Shown here: positions 14,047 to 21,415 of the stretch, piece by piece | Numbering within the stretch: the first letter of the stretch is position 1 | Layout: each line of letters opens with the position of its first letter | Assembly: GCA_964388085.1 (NCBI GenBank) | Contig: CAYLZW010000026.1 | Coordinates: 1-34,418 of the forward strand | Reading direction: 5' to 3' | Origin: CAYLZW01 sp964388085 | GTDB taxonomy: Bacteria > Myxococcota > UBA727 > CAYLZW01 | DNA: 34,418 nucleotides | Notes under the pieces: generated by a model | The model's database searches: none | Seen by the model: only the letters and a program-made list of their open reading frames with translations | What the model was told of the DNA's origin: nothing | Position numbers and translations under genes: made by a program

Positions 14047-15864
14047 ATGACGAGGCTTCTTGCGCTCCGAGACCTCAAGCCGTTTCAGTCAGTGCTGTTC
14101 TGGCGGTTGAAGCCAGGTGCACAACGAGCCGGCCTCATTACGGACCTGCTCGAGGACCTGGCCGCTCTCGTCGAGAACTACTCGCGGAGGAACTTCGAGA
14201 TCTCAGAGCGTCTCGGGCCAGCGACGAGCGCCGACCTCACCTGCGGCTTTCTGAAGATCGTGGAGCGTCGCACACCCGCGTGGACGACGCGGTCGGACGT
14301 GATCGACCAGATTCACCATCTTGCGCTCGTGGCGGAGCTCGACCGTCACGTGGCGTTCTACTGTTCTGATGGAGCCATCAAGAACCTTTTCGTTGAGGCG
14401 GTCCGCTCAGCCGAAACCTCCGAGGGCTTTGCGAGGCTGAAGCGCGTCCCCCCTCCCGAGCTGAACCGCGCTTTCATGGTCGGGCGTGTAACTGCGCTGT
14501 GGCTGGCGGGCCTTCACACACCTGTCTCCATCAAGGCGGACGGAAAACACGTGAACGGTTCGGACCTGGTCGATTCGCTCGATCCGCTTTCCGACTGGAG
14601 TTACACGTTCTCGGCAGCTCGCTGCCGCTCCGATGGCAAAGCGAGATCAGTCGGTGTTTCTCCCAAGAAGGGGTCGGCTTGGCGTGGGAGATCGAAGGAT
14701 TGGAAAGCTTACCGCGAAGGGGTCTCGGCGCTGCTCAGTCAGCTTGCAGCCGCCGAAGGCAATCCGAACCCGTCCCCGATCCCGGTGTTGGCGACAGAGG
14801 CCACCGACTTCAGCGGCGTTGAGCGTCCGTTCGACGTGGCGCTGCAACCACCGGAGTTCGTAGCCGACCCCTCAACTGACGAGGTTGCCCGAGAGGAGGC
14901 GGAATACTGGGCGCACGAGGCGTCCTTTCAGATCGTCGCGGTTGACGGCCATGAATTCGACGTCGCTTGTTTCAGGGAACGCGCTCACCTCGGCGACGTC
15001 CGGGTCTCCCCCTCTTTCGACGAACATGGGGAGTTTCAGATCGAGGTCGCTGGCCTTGGGACGGCGGGGGCGGTCGACGGCGGCGAATATGAGCAGATGG
15101 TGACCCACCTCCAGCGCACTGAGTTTTTGAAGGTTCGATACGAGTCCGGCCACACGATCTCAGACAACCGGTTGTTTTCCGTCGAGTGGCAAGACGCGCC
15201 ATTCAACGGTTACGAGTGGGCTACGTTCAGTGGATTCGACATCTGCAAGGAGAAGCCGTCGTCGCTCGACCCATCGACCGTCGGCAGCGAGGACTCGCTG
15301 TTCTGCTGGATCCGAACGAATCCGGCGCAGGCCACGGGAAGCGATCTCACCGGCACTGGCTGGCTCTGTTGCGATGACGGATCCGCGGAAGTGGCCGACT
15401 TCGTCCACATGGCCGAAGGCGCCTTGAGCCTCGTGCATGTGAAAGCTTCGGACACGGACTCCACATCACGCGAAATAGCGGTCACCGCGTTCGAGATCGT
15501 CGTGACCCAAGCGATCAAGAATCTTCGGCACCTGGCCATACCCAGTCTCACCGAGGGACTCATCAAGGGCGTGAACCGCGCCGTCTCGCCTCTGGTGTGG
15601 CACAACGGAGCGCTCTCGACGCGAGAAGCGTTCGTCCGGGAGCTGCAGGCAACCGGCCCCTCGCTCCGGCGCAAGGTCGTAGTTGTTCAGCCACGCCTAT
15701 TGAGATCGGCCTATGATTCAGCGCGTGGGTCTTCCGACCGAGGTAACGGATTGAGGCTGAGGCAATTGGATACCCTGCTGCTTGCTGCTGACCAGGCGTG
15801 CCGCGCGATGGGGGCCGAGTTCTCGGTGGTTTGCGACGCCGGTCTTTCTCCAGGGGCGACGTAA
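14047..15864 (+). CDS. Uncharacterised 605-residue protein with nuclease-like D-E-HxK motif
   Basis: Not assigned to a known family. The protein (start ATG 14047, weak G-rich site upstream) has a helical N-terminal third (residues 1-170), a basic loop around 195-225 (SDGKARSVGVSPKKGSAWRG), then an apparently beta-rich region (260-420). At 443-466 it reads CDDGSAEVADFVHMAEG followed by LSLVHVKAS: D443/D444, E448, D451 and the H-V-K466 ending a hydrophobic strand. Acidic residues followed by a strand carrying x-x-K is the layout of PD-(D/E)xK nucleases. A similar D-G-S-x-E-x-A-D-F ... H-x-K pattern is one I associate with nuclease-like domains of defence proteins, but this is recall, not a search. 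The C-terminus (470-605) is helical with strands such as RRKVVVVQPRLL. No signal peptide is visible. G+C is visibly lower than in pglW (34 of 60 at 15481). Confidence 0.8.
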   Translation: MTRLLALRDLKPFQSVLFWRLKPGAQRAGLITDLLEDLAALVENYSRRNFEISERLGPATSADLTCGFLKIVERRTPAWTTRSDVIDQIHHLALVAELDRHVAFYCSDGAIKNLFVEAVRSAETSEGFARLKRVPPPELNRAFMVGRVTALWLAGLHTPVSIKADGKHVNGSDLVDSLDPLSDWSYTFSAARCRSDGKARSVGVSPKKGSAWRGRSKDWKAYREGVSALLSQLAAAEGNPNPSPIPVLATEATDFSGVERPFDVALQPPEFVADPSTDEVAREEAEYWAHEASFQIVAVDGHEFDVACFRERAHLGDVRVSPSFDEHGEFQIEVAGLGTAGAVDGGEYEQMVTHLQRTEFLKVRYESGHTISDNRLFSVEWQDAPFNGYEWATFSGFDICKEKPSSLDPSTVGSEDSLFCWIRTNPAQATGSDLTGTGWLCCDDGSAEVADFVHMAEGALSLVHVKASDTDSTSREIAVTAFEIVVTQAIKNLRHLAIPSLTEGLIKGVNRAVSPLVWHNGALSTREAFVRELQATGPSLRRKVVVVQPRLLRSAYDSARGSSDRGNGLRLRQLDTLLLAADQACRAMGAEFSVVCDAGLSPGAT

Positions 15865-15936
15865 TGGGCCTGCACAGCGCCGCGATCCGCTTGTTTTGTG
15901 GTCGTGCGTCAGCATCTCGAAACATTGGGGGAGGCT

Positions 15937-17238
15937 ATGGCCGCGCGCTCGAAACGTGACCGTCTCGAAAAGATCTCGAAGAAGGCGCTCAAGACTGCCC
16001 TAGAGTGGATGTGGTGGCGCAACCAAGCAGGCGATGATTGGCGTTCTCTCACCAAGGCGGAGGCCGCCGACGTCATCGGGTCGAAGCTGAAGGCAGAGGA
16101 AGTCGACCGACTGATCGACGGCCTGCAGGCCGACGAACCCTGGTTCTCACCGGACCTCCTCGCGGAGGTCTTCGGACTCCCGTCCAAGGACGCCATGCTG
16201 GCGTCCCGGACGCACGCAGCGCTCCGCGACGTCATGGAGAGCCTCGAAGAGGAGGGTCGCGTGATGACGGCGTGGCGTTCGCTCAAGAAATGGGAGCTTG
16301 AGGAGTACCTCAAGGCCAAATTCAGCGCCCGCGACCTCGCGGGAGTCCTCGGGATTGTGGGTGAGGAAGCCCGAGAGGACGTCGACGACGAGGCTGACGC
16401 GGACCAGGACCACGGTAAGGACGAGGACGACGCGGAGGGTGCCCCAGCCACCCATGAGGCGGTATCACGACAAGGACGAGCCAGAAACGTCGACGCTCCG
16501 CCAGGCGCGCGGTTTGGTTCCTACCTTCTGATTCGCCGTCTCCACGGCGGCGGTATGTCGGACGCGTGGGAGGGCCGAACGGACGATGGCATGTCGGTCT
16601 TCGTCAAGCGCGTGCGAGATAATGACGCACCGATCCTTCACGCGTTGCAGCGCGAACAACGGATCTACCAGCGCCTTGAACAGATCACCGCTGAGCACCG
16701 CCACCTGCTTCGAGTGTATGACTGGGTGCATGATGACGGCTTCGTTGGACTCGTCACGGAGTTCGCGGACGGCGGCGACCTGGCCGGAAAGGTTGAGCGC
16801 GGTGGCCAGATGGCCCCATTCCAAGCCGCCGCCATTGCGGAACAGGTCATCGACGGCCTTTTGACGCTTCACCGCAACGATATCGTGCATCGGGACATCA
16901 AGCCGCACAATGTCCTGTTCGCCAGGTCGCATTGGAGGATCGCCGACTTTGGCATCGCGAAGAACCTGAATAGCGTGATGACTCGTCGAACAATGGCTCA
17001 GATGGGGACGAGAGCCTATATGTCACCCGAGCAGGAGGAAGGTCGTCAAGCAGCGCCCGCAATGGACATCTTTTCGTTTGGCAAGGTGCTCGCCTACCTC
17101 CTCACCGGCCAGACCGATCCTGACGCCATTCCGTACCCGAGGTGGCGGGATCTCGCCTGCCGCTGCACGGAGCGTGACCCCACGCGGCGCCCGACGGCGG
17201 CGGATGTCGTCGCTTGGTTCCAGCAGGTGGACGCATGA
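15937..17238 (+). CDS. Soluble Ser/Thr protein kinase with unrecognised N-terminal domain
   Basis: A 433-residue kinase. The ATG at 15937 is preceded by GGGGGAGG, while a GTG at 15898 in frame has no such site. Residues 1-150 form a helical, Trp-rich domain of unknown type (ALEWMWWRNQAGDDWRSLTK; DLLAEVFGLPSKDAM). An acidic linker (about 145-170, DVDDEADADQDHGKDEDDAE) leads to a complete kinase domain (about 195-430). It has the Gly-rich loop LHGGGMSDAW, catalytic K224, HRDIKPHN with HRD at 318-320, DFG at 337-339 and GTRAYMSPEQ in the activation segment. All catalytic residues are present, so it should be active. There is no transmembrane helix or PASTA domain, so it is cytoplasmic, unlike most bacterial Hanks kinases. 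It ends right after the kinase fold. Its place in the BREX insert suggests that it senses infection or phosphorylates neighbours. Confidence 0.9.
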   Translation: MAARSKRDRLEKISKKALKTALEWMWWRNQAGDDWRSLTKAEAADVIGSKLKAEEVDRLIDGLQADEPWFSPDLLAEVFGLPSKDAMLASRTHAALRDVMESLEEEGRVMTAWRSLKKWELEEYLKAKFSARDLAGVLGIVGEEAREDVDDEADADQDHGKDEDDAEGAPATHEAVSRQGRARNVDAPPGARFGSYLLIRRLHGGGMSDAWEGRTDDGMSVFVKRVRDNDAPILHALQREQRIYQRLEQITAEHRHLLRVYDWVHDDGFVGLVTEFADGGDLAGKVERGGQMAPFQAAAIAEQVIDGLLTLHRNDIVHRDIKPHNVLFARSHWRIADFGIAKNLNSVMTRRTMAQMGTRAYMSPEQEEGRQAAPAMDIFSFGKVLAYLLTGQTDPDAIPYPRWRDLACRCTERDPTRRPTAADVVAWFQQVDA

Positions 17239-17501
17239 GTGTTGAGACCTCATGCCATGGGCTGTTCGACGACGTGAGAAACTCATGACCACGCCGCACG
17301 TGAAGACTTCAACCCCATACGAGACGCGGAAGTTGGCTTCGTCGACACCGCGTTCATCACGGACCGGCGAGCGACCGGTCGTGACGTCGGCGCACCGTCG
17401 CTAGCGGCAACGAGGACGGTGATGACCGAGAATACCCTTCACCCCTATCGACGGGCGACGGCGCTCGGTCGACAAGCATCTGTGAAGTAGGCTGCCAAAC
17501 C
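17239..17501 (+). other. Longest gap inside the defence operon, possible internal promoter
   Basis: These 263 bases separate the kinase from the TrlF-like gene, whereas other gaps in the run are at most 82 bases. A small hairpin, GCATGAG/CTCATGC (17233-17239 with 17249-17255), overlaps the kinase stop codon. A perfect 10-base palindrome CGACCGGTCG lies at 17372-17381. No open frame is convincing. The stretch may carry a terminator or attenuator and a second promoter for the downstream genes, but I see no clear -10/-35 pair. Confidence 0.35.
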
Positions 17502-20198
17502 ATGTCCACGACGCCCTTGAATCATACCCGCCTGCAGGCCGCCCTCGAACAACCCAACGGGGCGCGGTTCTACAAGTGCGCGCTGCAGGTCAACCCGTGG
17601 ACCTACGTGCAGAACCACGACGCCCCTGCCAAGACCGCGTTCCCCTCCGAGGCGGCCTACAACGACGCGCTCGTGGCTGCGTGCCTGGAGGCAGGCATCC
17701 ACGTGGTGGGCGTCACGGATCACTTCCGCATCGGCGGATCCGCAGCGCTTATCAGGCAGCTCGAGAAGGCCGGCATCACCGTGTTCCCGGGCTTCGAGGC
17801 AGAGACCAGCGACGGTATCCATGTCCTCTGCCTGTTTGACCCCGGCAGGTCTCTCGACGAGGTGAAGGCCGCCATCTCCCACTGCGGCTTCATGGGCGAG
17901 GTGACAGGATCGCCCGCGGCAACGTGTGATTTCTCCGACCTGCTTAAGCTGGCCCACGGCCGCTGGGGGGCGGAGTGTATCGCCGCCCATGTGACCCATC
18001 GGAAAGGGCTGTTGCAAGCCCTCCAAGGCCAGGCGCGTGCCGCGGCCTGGAAGCACCCCGCCTTGCTGGCAGCAGCGATCCCGGGGCCGCTTGATGAGAT
18101 GGATCAGAAGTACCGGTCCATCCTCAAGAACGACGACGCGGCCACCAAAAGAGAACATCCGGTCGCGCTGGTGAACGCCAGCGATGTCAGCTCGCCCGAC
18201 GATCTGCGGAAGCCGGGTGCCTGGTGCTGGATCAAGATGTCGAGCATCTCGGTGGAGGGCCTGCGTCAGGCGTTCCTGGACGAGAAGTCCCGCATCCGTT
18301 TCGGAAGCCAGCCTCGTGAGGAGCCGCCTCGGACCGAGCTTCGCGCGCTCACCTGGGAGTCCGGCTTCTTCGATGGCGTCTCGGTACACCTCAACCCGAA
18401 CCTCAACGTCTTCATCGGCGGACGGGGCTCTGGTAAGTCGACCGTGATCGAGAGCGTGCGCTACGTGCTCGACCGCGCGCCGCTGGGAGAGGATGCGGCG
18501 AAGGCGCACCAGGGGATCGTCCAGCGCGTGCTGAAAGCCGGCGCCAAGCTGTCGCTGCTCGTCCGGTCGTCCCATCCCGTCGAGAGGAACTTCATCATCG
18601 AGCGGACGGTGCCGAACCCGCCCGTCGTGAAAGACACCAGCGGTGCGGTCATGGATCTCACTCCCCGCGACCTCGTGCCGGACGTCCACATCTTCGGCCA
18701 GCACGAGATTTCAGAAGTCGCCAAGCACCCTGAGAAGCGTACGAGGCTCATCGAGAGTTTCACTGCATCGGACCCGTCCCGCGACGTGCGGAAGCAGGAG
18801 CTTCGTCGAGAGCTGGAGAGGTCGCGTGCGCGCGTGCTCGAGACGCGGCGCGAGCTTCAGGACCTCCAGGACCGATCGGCCCTGCTGCCTGGGCTCGAGG
18901 AACGGAACCGGAGGTATGAGGAAGCCGGGCTCGAGGAGAAGCTCAAGGAGAAGACAACGCTCGACCGTGAGCAACGAGTGCTCCGAGCGGCGGACGAGCG
19001 ACTGCGCCCTTTTGCCGAAGCGCTTGCATCGCTCAAGGCGCTGCTGCCCATCGACCAGGTGTTTCTGACACCTACGGCGCTCGACGCGCTCCCCGGCGGG
19101 GAGGTACTCGCGCCACTGCGCGAGGTAGCGGAGCAGTTCGAAGCGCGGGTCGAAGCGGCGTCGGCCGAGCTCGGGGCCGCGCTGGACGAGGCGACGTCCG
19201 GGATCCACAAGGTCCGCGAGACGTGGAGCGACGAGCGCAAGAAGCCCGTCGAAGCCGCGTATGAGCAACTGCTCCGGGAGCTGCAAAAGTCAAAGGTCGA
19301 CACGACCGAGCTCGTCAATGTTCGCCGCCAGATCGAAGAGATTCGGCCGCTCAGGGAGCGGGAAGCCACGCTGCGGACAGCGCTAAAGGAGATGGAACAT
19401 CAGCGTCGGACGCTTCTCGACGAATGGCAGGGGCTCCTCGGAGAAGAGACCCGAGCGCTAGAAGCGACAGCCAAGCGGCTGACCAAGCAGCTCGCTCCTT
19501 TCGTGAAGGTGGAGGTGAAGGGTGGCGAGGATCGGGCGGCGCTACGACGCGTGCTGAGCACCGTGAAAGGGCTTCGCGGGGAAGCCCTGAGCGCCTTGCA
19601 GACCACTCCCGGTCTCTCCGTCTTGGAGCTCGCCGCCACGTGTCGACAGGGCAGCGACGCCCTCGCCCAGAGATATGGCCTGACCAGGGCGATGGCGGAA
19701 CGAGTCTGCGGAGGGAGCGAAGAGCTCTTCCTCGCGCTCGAAGAGGTGGAGCTGAGGCCGACCACCTCCTTATCCCTGAACACCGCGGCCACTGCCGACG
19801 AGCCAAGCTGGCAGACTCTCGACGCGCTGTCGACCGGCCAGAAGGCCACGGCCATTCTCATGGTGCTCCTTCAGCACGACGATGAAGCGCCGCTCATCGT
19901 CGACCAACCCGAGGATGACCTCGACAACCGCTTCATCATGGATGGTGTCGTGAACCGAATGCGGGACGCAAAGCGCCGTCGGCAGTTCCTCTTCGCCACG
20001 CACAACGCGAACATCCCCGTGCTCGGCGACGCGGAGCTCATCGTCGGGCTCACCCCCACCGGAGAAGGCAGCGCCCACATCGCACCTGGCCACGCCGGGT
20101 CGATCGACGATATGCAGGTACAAGAGCTCGTAGAGAACATCCTCGAAGGCGGGAAGCAAGCGTTCGAGATGCGCCGCCGCAAGTACGGCTTCAGGTAA
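17502..20198 (+). CDS. TrlF-like PHP-domain plus SMC/ABC-type ATPase
   Basis: An 898-residue protein. The N-terminus (about 20-270) is a PHP phosphoesterase-like domain: GVTDH (D73, H74), FPGFEAE (E99), H107, AAHVTH (H163) and NASD (D228). Its first motif, normally HxH, reads Q29-V-N31 here, so metal binding may be altered. An SMC/RecF-like ATPase follows, with Walker A GGRGSGKST (306-314), a long coiled coil (about 420-700), ABC signature LSTGQ (776-780), Walker B LIVDQPEDD (798-806) and H-loop FATHN (H834). This architecture matches proteins annotated as TrlF family AAA-like ATPases, frequent in defence islands, where the ATPase is thought to control a nuclease or phosphoesterase domain. 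The ATG at 17502 has only a weak upstream site. The stop is 5 nt before the AlbA_2 gene, so these two genes form a pair. Confidence 0.88.
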   Translation: MSTTPLNHTRLQAALEQPNGARFYKCALQVNPWTYVQNHDAPAKTAFPSEAAYNDALVAACLEAGIHVVGVTDHFRIGGSAALIRQLEKAGITVFPGFEAETSDGIHVLCLFDPGRSLDEVKAAISHCGFMGEVTGSPAATCDFSDLLKLAHGRWGAECIAAHVTHRKGLLQALQGQARAAAWKHPALLAAAIPGPLDEMDQKYRSILKNDDAATKREHPVALVNASDVSSPDDLRKPGAWCWIKMSSISVEGLRQAFLDEKSRIRFGSQPREEPPRTELRALTWESGFFDGVSVHLNPNLNVFIGGRGSGKSTVIESVRYVLDRAPLGEDAAKAHQGIVQRVLKAGAKLSLLVRSSHPVERNFIIERTVPNPPVVKDTSGAVMDLTPRDLVPDVHIFGQHEISEVAKHPEKRTRLIESFTASDPSRDVRKQELRRELERSRARVLETRRELQDLQDRSALLPGLEERNRRYEEAGLEEKLKEKTTLDREQRVLRAADERLRPFAEALASLKALLPIDQVFLTPTALDALPGGEVLAPLREVAEQFEARVEAASAELGAALDEATSGIHKVRETWSDERKKPVEAAYEQLLRELQKSKVDTTELVNVRRQIEEIRPLREREATLRTALKEMEHQRRTLLDEWQGLLGEETRALEATAKRLTKQLAPFVKVEVKGGEDRAALRRVLSTVKGLRGEALSALQTTPGLSVLELAATCRQGSDALAQRYGLTRAMAERVCGGSEELFLALEEVELRPTTSLSLNTAATADEPSWQTLDALSTGQKATAILMVLLQHDDEAPLIVDQPEDDLDNRFIMDGVVNRMRDAKRRRQFLFATHNANIPVLGDAELIVGLTPTGEGSAHIAPGHAGSIDDMQVQELVENILEGGKQAFEMRRRKYGFR

Positions 20199-20203
20199 GG
20201 CAC

Positions 20204-21415
20204 ATGACGACGCGTACGGAGCTGCTCGACATCCTCCGAAACGGCGAGAGCTCCGGCGTGGAGTTCAAGCGGGACGACATCGAGAACTTCAAGCTCGCTC
20301 GAGAGCTGGTCGCGTTCTCAAACCTCCAGGGCGGCATGGTCATCCTCGGAGTCGAGGACGACGGCAGCATCTCGGGCCTCGTGCGCCCCGGGCTCGAGGA
20401 ATGGGTGATGACGACGTGCCGCGACAAGATCCGGCCGGAGATCATCCCCTACTTCGAGGCCGTCCGAGACGTCGAGCCGGGGAAGGACGTCGCCATCGTC
20501 CGGGTCGAGCGTGGCTATGCAGTGCACCACCTCTGGCATAGCAATCACCGCACCTACTACATTCGGGTTGGCACGCAGTGCCGTGAGGCGAGCTCTGAGG
20601 AGCTCGAGCGTCTCTTCCAGCAGCGCGGCAACCTGCGAGTCGAGACGCGGCCGGTGTCGGGCACCTCACTCGCAGATCTCGACCGGCGGCGGATGCACGA
20701 CTACTTCAGCCGTATCCTCAGCCACGAGGTACCCGAGGATGACGATGAAGCGTGGCGCACGCTCCTTAGCAACACGGAGCTGATGGAGGGCGAGGCGGTC
20801 ACCGTTGCGGGGCTGGTCTTGTTCGGCACCAACGTCGGTCGGTACCTGCCGCAAGCGGCGATCAGCGCGACTGCTTATCCGGGAGTGGAGAAGGACTACG
20901 CCGCTCGCGAGCGGGTGGTCATCCGCGGCCCGATGACTCCGCTGGTTGCGGGTGGAGTCGTGCAAGAGAATGGCGTCGTCGAACAGGCCGTCGAGTTCGT
21001 GCGCCGCAACACGGGCGTTACGGCCGCCTTGGAGGAGGGTGCTCGACGTACGGAGCGGCCTGCGTACCCCGAAGCGGCGCTGCGGGAAGCCATCGTCAAT
21101 GCACTCATCCATCGCGACTATGGGTTGTCGAGCACCGACGTAGAGCTCTCCGTTTACGAAGATCGGATCGAGATCGTCTCGCCCGGACGGCTACCGAATG
21201 GGATCACTCCGGAGCGGATGCGAACCGGGTGCCGAGCCGCGAGGAACCAGATCTTGAAGGACGTCATGCGGGACTACGGCTACCTGGAAGCGTCCGGGCT
21301 TGGGGTGCCTCGCAAGATCATCCGCGGGATGCGGCAACACAACAATACAGAGCCCGACCTCGTCGAAGACGGCGAGACCTTCACCGTGCGGCTCTGGAAG
21401 GCGCCGGCGCCATGA
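20204..21415 (+). CDS. AlbA_2 (Schlafen-type) and HATPase_c_4 domain protein
   Basis: A 403-residue protein of the widespread AlbA_2/ATP-binding family. Residues ~10-125 form the AlbA_2 domain (GVEFKRDD, LARELVAFSNLQGGMVILGV and the HRTYYIRVGTQCREA ending), a putative nucleic-acid-binding fold shared with Schlafen proteins. Residues ~285-390 form the HATPase_c_4 part (LREAIVNALIHRDYG, EIVSPGRLPNGIT, EASGLGVPRKI). Many relatives are annotated as transcriptional regulators, and some occur in anti-phage loci. The stop TGA overlaps the pglY ATG (ATGA), so translation of pglY is probably coupled to this gene. That makes it an integrated operon member rather than loose cargo. It follows the TrlF-like gene by 5 nt. 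Function within BREX is not known to me. Confidence 0.88.
   Translation: MTTRTELLDILRNGESSGVEFKRDDIENFKLARELVAFSNLQGGMVILGVEDDGSISGLVRPGLEEWVMTTCRDKIRPEIIPYFEAVRDVEPGKDVAIVRVERGYAVHHLWHSNHRTYYIRVGTQCREASSEELERLFQQRGNLRVETRPVSGTSLADLDRRRMHDYFSRILSHEVPEDDDEAWRTLLSNTELMEGEAVTVAGLVLFGTNVGRYLPQAAISATAYPGVEKDYAARERVVIRGPMTPLVAGGVVQENGVVEQAVEFVRRNTGVTAALEEGARRTERPAYPEAALREAIVNALIHRDYGLSSTDVELSVYEDRIEIVSPGRLPNGITPERMRTGCRAARNQILKDVMRDYGYLEASGLGVPRKIIRGMRQHNNTEPDLVEDGETFTVRLWKAPAP

Noticed and set aside
21229..21411. Upstream in-frame extension of pglY
   Set aside because: It lies entirely inside the AlbA_2 gene, and the ATG at 21412 in an ATGA overlap begins with the residues expected for PglY.
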